Assembly: GCA_019748195.1 (NCBI GenBank) | Contig: JAIEPW010000019.1 | Coordinates: forward strand, 1 to 47,452 | Source: Bryobacteraceae bacterium | GTDB taxonomy: Bacteria; Acidobacteriota; Terriglobia; Bryobacterales; Bryobacteraceae | Length of the DNA stretch: 47,452 nucleotides | Direction: 5' to 3' | Shown: positions 26,384 through 33,478 of the stretch, one piece after another | Numbering within the stretch: position 1 is the stretch's first letter | Layout: each line of letters opens with the position of its first letter | Position numbers and translations under genes: made by a program | Notes under the pieces: generated by a model | What the model was told of the DNA's origin: nothing | What the model saw: the letters and a program-made list of their open reading frames with translations, nothing else | The model's database searches: none

Positions 26384-26893
26384 TCAGTTCTTCCGGGAAT
26401 GACGGTGGCCCGCCGTCTCAGCGGGAGCGGAGGGCGCGGACGCCGCCGCCACTTCCTGCGCGCGCAGCACCTGGCAGTGCGCGCAGTATCCGCCCATCTC
26501 GGTGCGGGTTACCGCGATGGCAAACCCGAAGTGGGTTTCGATCTGCTTTTTCAGCTTCTGCAGAACGTCTCCGAAGAACTCCTCCACCCGTCCGCAGCGC
26601 AGGCAAACGACATGCGCGTGCTCCTGCTTGGACCGCGTTTCGTAGTAATGCTGTTCACCCGACCAGTGCATCAGGTCGAGTTCGTCCACCAGGCCGCCCT
26701 TTTTGAGTAGCTTCAGCGTCCGGTATACGGTGACGCGATTCAGCTTCGGATCCCGTTCCTTGGCGAGCTGGTACAAACTCTCGGCATCCAGGTGCTTGCC
26801 GGTCTTGTCCAGAAGGTCGAGCAGGATCTGCCGCTGCCGCGTCAGCCGGACGCCGCGTTCCTTCAAAGAGTCCTTGATGCCAGCGATTGCCAT
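26384..26893 (-). CDS. Fur-family metalloregulator
   Basis: The protein has 169 residues from ATG 26893, chosen because AGGTGA lies 4 nt upstream. The winged-helix DNA-binding half (1-85) contains 'RLTRQRQILLDLLDKTGKHLDAESLYQLAKERDPKLNRVTVYRTLKLLKKGGLVDEL'. The dimerisation half has the Fur metal-site segment 'QEHAHVVCLRCGRVEEF' (H92, H94, C97, C100) and a second cysteine pair, CAHC (C137, C140), giving the usual four-cysteine structural zinc site. Family members are Fur (iron), Zur (zinc) or PerR (peroxide); the sequence alone does not decide. The C-terminal tail is Ala/Pro-rich with a His-Arg-His ending. It heads a two-gene operon with the FHA-GAF-SpoIIE phosphatase. Confidence 0.93.
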   Translation of the reverse strand: MAIAGIKDSLKERGVRLTRQRQILLDLLDKTGKHLDAESLYQLAKERDPKLNRVTVYRTLKLLKKGGLVDELDLMHWSGEQHYYETRSKQEHAHVVCLRCGRVEEFFGDVLQKLKKQIETHFGFAIAVTRTEMGGYCAHCQVLRAQEVAAASAPSAPAETAGHRHSRKN

Positions 26894-27065
26894 TCGTTCA
26901 CCTGTAAACCGGGAGGGCGCGGAGCCCAATCCGCACACTACGAGCCTATCATAGCGGGTCGGAACGATCCGGAGCGCACAAGGCGCCGGCGGAGGCACGG
27001 AGCTTGCCTGGAGAGGCCGCCCCCATCCACGGCCGTCGGAAACAGATGTAACCGAGCTGCTGCGT

Positions 27066-28460
27066 TTACTTCGCGGGCAGGCGGTCGGCGATGAAGCGCG
27101 ACACCTGTTCGGCGGCCGGTGGCTCCAGGTTGCCCAGCACGGCGATCACGTACCCGGATTCGGGCATGATGATCAGGTTGCCGTTGATGCCCGGCGCGCC
27201 GCCGCCGTGCCCCACAGTGCGCACCCCGCCCTGGTTTCCTTCGATAAAGCCGTAAGCGTACTTGTCCGCCCCGCGCGCCGTTACCTTTCCGGTAAGGACC
27301 AGGTCGGTGTGAGCCTTGTCCAGCAGCTTGTGGTTCATCAACGCCGATGCGAAGCGGGTGAGGTCCTCGACGGTGGAGTAGCCGCCGCCGGCCGCGCTGC
27401 CGCGCATCGGCAGGCTATCGAAATTCGGCTTGCGATCGCGGGTGTAGCCGGGGGCTAGATCCGCCACCTTTTGGGTTTTCCAGAACGAGTCGCTGGAGCT
27501 CATGCCGGCCCGCTTGAAGATCTTCTCGCGAACATAATCGTAGTAGTTCATTCCGGAAACTACTTCGACGATGCGCCCCGCGAGCACCATGCCGTAATTG
27601 GCGTACTGGAAGCGCGCTCCCGGCTCAAACTCAGGAGGGCGGTTGCCGAAAGCTTTCACATAGTCGCTCAGCTCGCGGAACTTTTCCTTGTTCTCCAGGA
27701 ATTCCGGCGTGAAGATATCGCCGACGCCGCCGGTGTGGGTCAGCAGGTGATGGAGGGTGACTTTCGTGGCCACTTCCTGATTCGGGTAATCGGGAAGGAA
27801 CTTGCCGACGGGATCGGAGAACTTCAGTTTGCCCGCCTGCGCGAGCTGCGCCACCGCGACCGCGGTGAACATCTTATTCATGGAGCCGAGGTTGAACTTC
27901 GTGCCGGTGGTATTGGCGATTTTCGCGGCGCGGTCGGCTAGTCCCCAGGCGCCCGTGAAGACCGGTTCACCCTTGCGGGTGACCATCACCGCGCCGGCGA
28001 AGCGATCCTCGGCGGCGCGCTTCTCGATCTCCGCCCGGGCGGCGGCGATGGCGGCTTCCTGGGTCATTCGCGCCGGGGGCCCGGAAACCGGCGACGGCGG
28101 TTCGTCGTCGGCGTGACGAACGCCGATACTGACGATTCGATGGGGCGGCTCCGGCTCCACCGAGAGCTCGATCCGCACCGGGAAGTTGGAATTCTTGTCC
28201 GTCAGAGCGGCATCAATCCGGGTCGGCTGGGAGCTGACGATCTTCACCAGGGTAAAACCGCCGCTCTGGCGGCGAATCTGCTCGCCGCGCTTGATGCGGT
28301 CCTCGGCATTCGCCGCTCCCCCGGCCATGTGGTCCCGGTGGAACGCGGCCAGGTCCCCGCCGTTCATTGCGGCCAGCCAGGCCGATAGGCCCTTTCCGGC
28401 CGGGGTGTCGGGAGCGGTCGCTTGAGCGAGCAGGAGGAGAGCGGGCAGGATCGCGGTCAT
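27066..28460 (-). CDS. Serine beta-lactamase-fold hydrolase with N-terminal NTF2-like domain
   Basis: The protein has 464 residues from ATG 28460 with a short signal sequence (1-15). Residues about 20-115 look like an NTF2/SnoaL-type module found in many acidobacterial secreted hydrolases. The class C beta-lactamase domain (about 135-460) has the catalytic S193-x-x-K196 (SMNK), Y286-A-N288 (YAN) and H418-G-G. These match the AmpC-like / D-aminopeptidase / esterase family (EstB-like), in which the Ser-Lys-Tyr set acts on peptides or esters rather than necessarily on beta-lactams. Substrate is unknown. The frame stays open upstream to 28727, across a terminator, and that extension is rejected. 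Confidence 0.88.
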   Translation of the reverse strand: MTAILPALLLLAQATAPDTPAGKGLSAWLAAMNGGDLAAFHRDHMAGGAANAEDRIKRGEQIRRQSGGFTLVKIVSSQPTRIDAALTDKNSNFPVRIELSVEPEPPHRIVSIGVRHADDEPPSPVSGPPARMTQEAAIAAARAEIEKRAAEDRFAGAVMVTRKGEPVFTGAWGLADRAAKIANTTGTKFNLGSMNKMFTAVAVAQLAQAGKLKFSDPVGKFLPDYPNQEVATKVTLHHLLTHTGGVGDIFTPEFLENKEKFRELSDYVKAFGNRPPEFEPGARFQYANYGMVLAGRIVEVVSGMNYYDYVREKIFKRAGMSSSDSFWKTQKVADLAPGYTRDRKPNFDSLPMRGSAAGGGYSTVEDLTRFASALMNHKLLDKAHTDLVLTGKVTARGADKYAYGFIEGNQGGVRTVGHGGGAPGINGNLIIMPESGYVIAVLGNLEPPAAEQVSRFIADRLPAK

Positions 28461-28504
28461 GTTGTTTTCTCTACAAGGTTGTTCGCCGGGAAGGGCCGGG
28501 AAGT

Positions 28505-28519
28505 TCCGCAAAATGCGGA
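28505..28519. repeat. Dyad TCCGCA-AAA-TGCGGA upstream of the beta-lactamase-like gene
   Basis: A perfect 6-bp inverted repeat with a 3-bp centre lies 45 bp upstream of the hydrolase start. In the gene's reading direction it reads CCGCATTTTGCGGAAC and resembles the TTTT-centred dyads at 33037 and 33119. A regulator-binding role is plausible but unproved. Confidence 0.4.
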
Positions 28520-28589
28520 GCCAAGCCAAAAGTACTTGCAGTTGGGGTGAGTTCGCTTCGATCCAAAACGCTTCTGAGGAAAAACTAAA

Positions 28590-28625
28590 AGCCGCTCCGG
28601 CCAGTGGTTCGGGGCCGGAGCGGCT
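28590..28625 (-). terminator. Intrinsic terminator after the TPR gene 28646-29974
   Basis: AGCCGCTCCGGCC (28590-28602) pairs perfectly with GGCCGGAGCGGCT (28613-28625), giving a 13-bp stem and a 10-nt loop. On the minus strand it is followed by TTTTAGTTTTT. It lies 20 bp past the TPR gene stop codon, so it ends that transcript. It also argues that the next minus-strand gene has its own promoter. Confidence 0.85.
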
Positions 28626-28645
28626 GGTTTCCTCAACAGGGGATG

Positions 28646-29974
28646 CTACTTCTTCTTTACCCCCGCCGGCTTCTTCCCCGCCGGCGGCGTCTTCTTGGGC
28701 CCTGGCCCGCCGCCCACGCCCGCCCAACCGGTGACCTTGGCGCGCTCCACCTCGAAGGTGACCATGAACGGATCCTTGGTGAAGGATTTGGCGACGCCTT
28801 CGAAGCCGATCTCCCCGCCTGGCTCCATCTTGCCCCGCAGGGGTTCGTCGAGGTTCAAGGTGGCATCGCCGGCATCGCCGCCGCCGATGGAAACCACCAG
28901 CGTTTTGGGGTTGGTTTCCGGAGTGGCCGAAACCAGCTTGCCGCGGAACTGCTTAACGCCTTCCACGCCGCCCGGAAGGAGGGCGTCCTTCATGCCGGAA
29001 TCGAAGTAGTTCTGGCCGTTTTCGCCGGTGAGCTCCTTCTGCATGTTCCGCCACAGGAACATCATCGGGTTCGACTTCTTGAACTCCTCTTCGTTGGCGG
29101 CCTCGCGTTCGATGATTTCCTTCTGGCTTTCGATCTTGAAGCCCGCCGGGGGCATGGCCGAAGCCTTCGCGGCCGCGATCACTTCGTCGGCGCCCTTTTC
29201 CGAGCCGTGAAACTGCTTATACACCCGGTTAAAGTAATCCTGATAGGACTTGCGTGCCGCGGGCTCCACCGCGCCCTGACCTTCAAAGTGGCCGGCTCGC
29301 GCGAAGTGGAACAGGGCGGGACTGATCTTCTCACCACGCTGCGCAATCATTACCGTTCCCAGCCAGGCGGACACCTGAGCGTTGTTCGGCTCCAGCGTCA
29401 GCGACTTGGTGAACGCTTCCTCGGCCTTCGGGTTGTCCTTCTTCTGCATCAGTACCCAGCCCATGGTGCGCTGGGCAAAAGTGTTCATTTCGCCCTTGCC
29501 CTTTTCCCACTGCTCCGGGGTAATTTGCTGCGGCTTTTTGTCCGCGGCGTAAAGCTTATCGAGATTGCCCAGAATGGTGGTGATGGACGTTTCGGCGTCG
29601 GCCAGATACTGCGGTTCCGGCGGCACGATCTGATACACCGCCACGGCCATCGCGGAGAGCGCACCCAGATTCAGCGGATCTGCCTTGAGAATTTCCTTTG
29701 CGGTGGCGAAGACATCCTTGGGACGCTGCAATTGCTGGTAGGTACCCAGATAAACGGAGAGGCGGTCGGTGGCGAAGTCCGAGGTCGGATAGTCTTTCGA
29801 CCACTTATCCAGAGCGGCCAGGCGGGCGTTGGGGTCCGTCGCCTTGGTCATGGCTTCGTAGAGTTCGTACTCCGTCCGGTCTTTCCACTCTTTTTTCTTC
29901 TCCTGGGCGAAGCCCGCTACCGCGAGCCCGGCCACAGCCGCTGCGATGGTCAACTTGCGAAAAATTGCAAGCAC
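28646..29974 (-). CDS. Secreted TPR-repeat protein
   Basis: The protein has about 442 residues. The preferred start is GTG 29974 because GGAGGT (29987-29982) lies 7 nt upstream; a TTG at 29989 overlaps that Shine-Dalgarno itself and is rejected. The product begins MLAIFRKLTIAAAVAGLAVAG, a signal peptide cleaved near Ala-Gln-Glu, and contains degenerate TPR repeats between about 45 and 225 ('LGALSAMAVAVYQIVPPEPQYL', 'TMGWVLMQKKDNPKAEEAFTKSLTLEPNN'). The C-terminal quarter is a beta-rich region ('GKLVSATPETNPKTLVVSIGGGDAGDATLNLDEPL') followed by a Gly/Pro/Lys tail (KKTPPAGKKPAGVKKK). No enzymatic motif is present. Confidence 0.85.
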   Translation of the reverse strand: MLAIFRKLTIAAAVAGLAVAGFAQEKKKEWKDRTEYELYEAMTKATDPNARLAALDKWSKDYPTSDFATDRLSVYLGTYQQLQRPKDVFATAKEILKADPLNLGALSAMAVAVYQIVPPEPQYLADAETSITTILGNLDKLYAADKKPQQITPEQWEKGKGEMNTFAQRTMGWVLMQKKDNPKAEEAFTKSLTLEPNNAQVSAWLGTVMIAQRGEKISPALFHFARAGHFEGQGAVEPAARKSYQDYFNRVYKQFHGSEKGADEVIAAAKASAMPPAGFKIESQKEIIEREAANEEEFKKSNPMMFLWRNMQKELTGENGQNYFDSGMKDALLPGGVEGVKQFRGKLVSATPETNPKTLVVSIGGGDAGDATLNLDEPLRGKMEPGGEIGFEGVAKSFTKDPFMVTFEVERAKVTGWAGVGGGPGPKKTPPAGKKPAGVKKK

Positions 29975-30065
29975 TGCAACTACCTCCAATCGAATCCGTT
30001 GGTTGAGAACTGCTCCGGACAGCCCAAAGACACTGCCGCGCCGATGCCAGTTTCGGCTTCTGCGG

Positions 30066-30095
30066 AGTATACCGGAATCCCGCTCAACGCCGCAA
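30066..30095 (-). promoter_or_regulatory. Possible promoter of the TPR gene 28646-29974
   Basis: On the minus strand TTGCGG (30095-30090) and TATACT (30071-30066) are separated by 18 bp, leaving an untranslated leader of about 85 nt before GTG 29974. The same TTGCGG-18-bp arrangement occurs before acpP. Confidence 0.4.
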
Positions 30096-30174
30096 CCGCC
30101 CTGACCCGTTGGACGCCGAGTTGCCCCTCTGTGTTTCCATTGGCTTTCACACTCCTGTATTCTGTCTACTCGGC

Positions 30175-31629
30175 ATGCGGATCTTTGACCTCAGCGTCAT
30201 CTTTTTGTACCTGGTGGGGATCACCTGGTTCGGAGCGCGCTTTCGCAGCTCCCAAAAGACCCTAAAGGACTACTTCCTGGGCGGGAAGGAAGCCCCGTGG
30301 TGGGCGATCGCCTTTTCGATTGTCAGCGCCGAAACCTCGACGCTGACGGTGATCGGCACCCCGGCGCTGTCTTTTCAGGGCAATTTCGGCTTCCTCCAGG
30401 TGGTTCTAGGCTACCTTTTGGCCCGGATCCTGATCTCGGCCCTCTTTCTCCCGGCCTACTTCCGCGGCGAAATGTACACGGCCTACGAGCTGATGCGGGT
30501 CCGCTTCGGCGATCGCATCCGTCGGCTGACGGCTGGTACATTCTTGATTCTACGTACTTTAGCTGAAGGGGTCCGGGTGTTCGCCATCTCCATCGTGATC
30601 TCCATCATCCTGAGCACGGGCGAGTTCGCCTCCATTCTGCTGATTGTCGCCCTGACGCTCTTCTACACCTTTGAGGGCGGCATGACGGCGGTGATCTGGA
30701 CCGATGTGGTACAGATGTTCCTCTATGTCGCCGGCGCGATTGTCAGTTTCTACGTGCTTCTGCAACTGATTCCCGGCGGATGGTCTACGGTGCTGGCAAC
30801 GGCAGGACCGGAAAAATGGCAAATCTTTGATTTCCGGTTCTCGCTAAGTTCGGAGTTTTTCTCGAGAACGTACAGCTTCTGGGCAGGGGTGATCGGCGGC
30901 TGTTTCCTGACCACGGCGAGCCATGGGACAGAACAACTGATGGTGCAGCGCCTCCTGGCGGCCCGGAACGAGAAGGAGAGCCGGCTGGCCTTGTTTTCGA
31001 GCTGGGTCGTGATCGCGTTCCAGTTCACGTTGTTCCTGGTGATCGGAATTTCGCTGTTTGTTTACTACCAGACGAACTCGCTGACACCGCCCGCAAAGGC
31101 GGATCGCATCTATCCGGAGTTCATTTGGAATCACCTGCCACCGGGAGTTTCCGGTCTGGTGATCGCGGCCATTCTGGCGGCGGCGATGTCGAACCTCAGC
31201 GCGGCCCTCAACTCGCTGGCGTCCACGACGATCATGGACTTCTACCGGCCCTTGTCGAAGAGGCAGCGCAGCGATTCCGAGTATCTGCGGCTGGCGCGCA
31301 TGGTGACGCTGGCGTGGGGCGCCGTGCTGGTGGGAGTGGCGTTCGTGGCGCAGAACATCTCCAGCGTGCTGGAGGCCGGACTGGGCATTGCTTCGATCTT
31401 GTACGGCTCGCTGCTGGGGGTGTTCCTGCTCGGCTTGCTCACCAGGCGCGTGGGCGAGGTCGCGGCCATGGCGGCGATGGTGGCGGGCACGGGATTGATG
31501 CTCTACATACGGTTTTTCCAGCCGCAGATTGCCTGGACCTGGTACGTTCTCATCGGGACCACGGTGACATTCGCAACCGGACTGGCGGCGTCCTTCCTCT
31601 ACCCGGCTAAGGAGAAATCGATTGCCTGA
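30175..31629 (+). CDS. Sodium:solute symporter (SSS family)
   Basis: The protein has 484 residues from ATG 30175 (MRIFDLSVIFLYLVGI) with about 13 membrane helices. SSS hallmarks include 'TLKDYFLGGKEAPWWAIAFSIVSAETSTLTVIGTPALSF' (helix 1-2, sodium site), 'TFEGGMTAVIWTDVVQMFLYVAGA' and 'TASHGTEQLMVQRLLAARNEKESRLALFSSW'. Members import sugars, amino acids, pantothenate or osmolytes with sodium. The 'SHGTEQLMVQR' form is common in the sugar/inositol branch, but the substrate cannot be fixed. The stop overlaps the start of the APC permease by 8 bp, so both are cotranslated. Confidence 0.93.
   Translation: MRIFDLSVIFLYLVGITWFGARFRSSQKTLKDYFLGGKEAPWWAIAFSIVSAETSTLTVIGTPALSFQGNFGFLQVVLGYLLARILISALFLPAYFRGEMYTAYELMRVRFGDRIRRLTAGTFLILRTLAEGVRVFAISIVISIILSTGEFASILLIVALTLFYTFEGGMTAVIWTDVVQMFLYVAGAIVSFYVLLQLIPGGWSTVLATAGPEKWQIFDFRFSLSSEFFSRTYSFWAGVIGGCFLTTASHGTEQLMVQRLLAARNEKESRLALFSSWVVIAFQFTLFLVIGISLFVYYQTNSLTPPAKADRIYPEFIWNHLPPGVSGLVIAAILAAAMSNLSAALNSLASTTIMDFYRPLSKRQRSDSEYLRLARMVTLAWGAVLVGVAFVAQNISSVLEAGLGIASILYGSLLGVFLLGLLTRRVGEVAAMAAMVAGTGLMLYIRFFQPQIAWTWYVLIGTTVTFATGLAASFLYPAKEKSIA
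31609..31614 (+). promoter_or_regulatory. Shine-Dalgarno deciding a TTG start inside the symporter gene
   Basis: AAGGAG sits 7 nt before TTG 31622, inside the last codons of the symporter. This supports the unusual TTG start of the overlapping permease. Confidence 0.7.
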
Positions 31630-32974
31630 ATTGAAGCGCGGGCTGGGCCTTTGGGGCGCGGCGTCGATCGTCGTGGGCACCACCATCGGCAGCGGCATTT
31701 TCCTGGTGCCGAAGAACATGGTGTTGAATGTCGGATCGCCCGAAATGGTGTTCTTCGTGTGGGTGTTCGGCGGCATTCTCTCGATTTTCGGCGCGCTGAC
31801 CTATGCGGAGTTGTCGGCCGCGCTGCCGGAAGCCGGCGGCGAATACGTCTACCTGAATACTGCCTACGGGCCGTTCTGGGGATTTATCTACGGGTGGACC
31901 CAGCTCTGGGTGGCGAAAGCCGCCTCCATCGCGACCCTGGCCACGGCGTTCTTCTACTACCTGGCTAACTTTTTTCCCGGTCTCGACGGGGTTGTGGTGA
32001 CCAGCAGCTTGCCGCTCGGCCCCAACGGCGGTCCCCTGGAAGTGCGCTACGGACAAATCCTGGCGATGGCGGTGATCCTGTTTCTGGGGTTCGTCAACTA
32101 CCTGGGTGTCCGCGTGGGCGGAGGCGTTCAGATCGCGGTCACAATTCTGAAGATTCTGCTGATCGCCGGTTTGATCGCGATCGGGTTGAGTTGGGGCGGC
32201 GAGCGCGGCGCGGCGGAACCTCTGGCGCAGGCCAAGGGCGGCATCGCCGGATTTTTCGCCGCTCTGGTGGCGGCGTTGTGGGCCTACGACGGCTGGAATA
32301 ACGCGGGAATGGTGGGCAGCGAAATCAATCATCCGCAGCGCAACCTGCCGATCGCCTTGATCGCCGGGACGCTGACGATCATGGCGGTTTACCTTCTCGC
32401 CAACTGGGCTTACTTTCACGTGTTGACGCCGGCCGAGATCGCCGGCAGCGATCGCGTGGCCGCGTCCATGATGGACCGGTCCATGGGATCCGGCGGCGCG
32501 GCCATTGTCAGCGTGGCCGCCATGCTGTCGATATTCGCGGCGCTGAACGGCTCCATTCTCTCGGGCTCGCGCATTCCGTACGCGATGGCGCGGGATCGCT
32601 ACTTTTTTCAGAAGGTAAGCACCGTGCACCCGAAGTTCCACACGCCCTCGGTGTCCATCGTGCTGATGAGCCTGTGGTCCAGCCTGATGGTATTGAGTGG
32701 ACGCTACGAAGAACTCTACACATTGGTGATTTTCCCGAGCTGGATCTTGTACGGGATGACTGCCGCGGCGGTGCTGGTGCTGCGCAGGAAAAGGCCCGAT
32801 TTGGAACGGCCTTACCGGGTGATTGGGTATCCCGTAGTGCCGGTGTTATTTGTCCTGGTGGCCGCGGCGCTGATTTACTCCACGCTGCGCAACTCGCCCC
32901 GGGAGTCGCTGATCGGTTTGGCGCTGATTCTGGCGGGCATCCCGTTTTATTTCTACTGGCGAAGCCGCCGATAG
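31622..32974 (+). CDS. APC-family amino-acid permease
   Basis: The protein has 450 residues with a TTG start, fixed by the Shine-Dalgarno AAGGAG at 7 nt. Twelve membrane helices follow the APC pattern: 'LKRGLGLWGAASIVVGTTIGSGIFLVP' (helix 1 with the G-S-G-I substrate loop), 'YAELSAALPEAGGEYVYL' (helix 2-3), 'ALVAALWAYDGWNNAGMVGSEINHPQRNLPIA' (helix 6-7) and 'IPYAMARDRYFFQKVSTVHPKFHTP'. The last is characteristic of the LAT-type (L-amino-acid) subgroup. It overlaps the SSS symporter by 8 bp, so two secondary transporters are expressed together. The substrate is probably a neutral amino acid, by family analogy only. Confidence 0.93.
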   Translation: MPELKRGLGLWGAASIVVGTTIGSGIFLVPKNMVLNVGSPEMVFFVWVFGGILSIFGALTYAELSAALPEAGGEYVYLNTAYGPFWGFIYGWTQLWVAKAASIATLATAFFYYLANFFPGLDGVVVTSSLPLGPNGGPLEVRYGQILAMAVILFLGFVNYLGVRVGGGVQIAVTILKILLIAGLIAIGLSWGGERGAAEPLAQAKGGIAGFFAALVAALWAYDGWNNAGMVGSEINHPQRNLPIALIAGTLTIMAVYLLANWAYFHVLTPAEIAGSDRVAASMMDRSMGSGGAAIVSVAAMLSIFAALNGSILSGSRIPYAMARDRYFFQKVSTVHPKFHTPSVSIVLMSLWSSLMVLSGRYEELYTLVIFPSWILYGMTAAAVLVLRRKRPDLERPYRVIGYPVVPVLFVLVAAALIYSTLRNSPRESLIGLALILAGIPFYFYWRSRR

Positions 32975-33036
32975 AGGCATTCGAACGGTCCAAAACCACC
33001 GTCGTGTGTGCCGAAAACCCACCCAATTCATTTTCT

Positions 33037-33052
33037 GTTCCGTTTTCAGAAC
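33037..33052. repeat. TTTT-centred dyad GTTCCGTTTTCAGAAC
   Basis: This is an imperfect 16-bp dyad (GTTC-n-G-TTTT-C-n-GAAC), one mismatch from perfect pairing, 8 bp before the -35 box of the promoter at 33060. A near-copy lies 82 bp downstream at 33119. Placement on both sides of a promoter suggests operators. Confidence 0.5.
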
Positions 33053-33059
33053 AAAACTC

Positions 33060-33088
33060 TTGAATTTTGAATCAGGTTAGGGTACAAA
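33060..33088 (+). promoter_or_regulatory. Promoter of the small AT-hook-like gene
   Basis: TTGAAT (33060-33065) and TACAAA (33083-33088) are 17 bp apart in the most AT-rich stretch of the region. The start of transcription would fall near 33095, leaving about 97 nt of leader, and the promoter is bracketed by the two TTTT-centred dyads. Confidence 0.5.
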
Positions 33089-33118
33089 CTGAGAAGACCT
33101 TGCTGTGTGGGCTTCCGT

Positions 33119-33134
33119 GTTCGGTTTTCGGAAC
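33119..33134. repeat. TTTT-centred dyad GTTCGGTTTTCGGAAC
   Basis: Second copy of the dyad at 33037, again GTTC-n-G-TTTT-C-n-GAAC with one mismatch in the stem. It falls in the 5' leader of the AT-hook-like gene and could act as DNA operator or as a small RNA hairpin. Confidence 0.5.
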
Positions 33135-33191
33135 GTCCTGTAGCAAAAACCAGCGTTGTCCTTTACGCAACTTTACGGAGAGCTAGAAAAA

Positions 33192-33392
33192 ATGGACTTG
33201 ACGAAGATGCTGGCGGAATTACGCCAGGAGCGCGAGCAGATCGAAGAGGCGATTATGAGCCTGGAGCGGCTGGCGCGCGGCCGCGGCAAGCGAAGAGGAC
33301 GCCCGCCGGCCTGGATGCAGACGGTGAAGCGCCGTGGACGCCCTCCCGGGAGCAAGAATAAATCGACGCTGGCCAAGGCGCCGGCTGCCTGA
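33192..33392 (+). CDS. Small AT-hook-like DNA-binding protein (66 residues)
   Basis: ATG 33192 gives a 66-residue protein. An amphipathic heptad-like helix (about 2-32, 'LTKMLAELRQEREQIEEAIMSLERL') precedes a strongly basic tail with two AT-hook cores, KRRGRPP (at about 38-44 and 52-58), spaced about 14 residues. AT-hooks bind the minor groove of AT-rich DNA, so a dimeric, chromosome-associated regulator or architectural protein is the natural reading, as inference. GGAG at 33177-33180 is a rather distant Shine-Dalgarno (11 nt). An alternative TTG at 33156 adds 12 residues but has no better signal. It is the only such small basic protein in the window. Confidence 0.7.
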   Translation: MDLTKMLAELRQEREQIEEAIMSLERLARGRGKRRGRPPAWMQTVKRRGRPPGSKNKSTLAKAPAA

Positions 33393-33409
33393 CCGCGATT
33401 CCAACTGTT

Positions 33410-33440
33410 GGCGGGGCTGGCTGCTCAGCGCGGCCCCGCC
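33410..33440 (+). terminator. Strong GC hairpin between the AT-hook gene and selD, no T-run
   Basis: GGCGGGGC (33410-33417) pairs perfectly with GCCCCGCC (33433-33440), and a GCTG/CAGC pair within the loop can extend it. It follows the AT-hook gene stop by 18 bp. No uridine tract follows (CGCACCCCTCC), so it is a weak or non-canonical terminator at best. Confidence 0.35.
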
Positions 33441-33460
33441 CGCACCCCTCCTCCCCTTGT

Positions 33461-33478
33461 ACACTCAGATCTGAGTGT
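33461..33478. promoter_or_regulatory. Perfect 18-bp palindrome covering the selD start codon
   Basis: ACACTCAGATCTGAGTGT is its own reverse complement over all 18 bases. The selD GTG start (33475-33477) lies in its right arm. It could be an operator of a dimeric repressor or, as RNA, a hairpin that hides the start codon; no ribosome-binding sequence is visible just upstream, which fits a structured initiation region. Confidence 0.55.

Noticed and set aside
27066..28727. Upstream extension of the beta-lactamase-like gene to 28727
   Set aside because: The extra 89 codons cross a strong terminator and lack coding character; ATG 28460 is followed by a signal sequence.
33037..33134. LexA (SOS) boxes
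   Set aside because: The GTTC/GAAC arms look similar, but the 8-bp spacing and T-rich centre differ from the LexA motifs I know in Gram-positive or verrucomicrobial groups.
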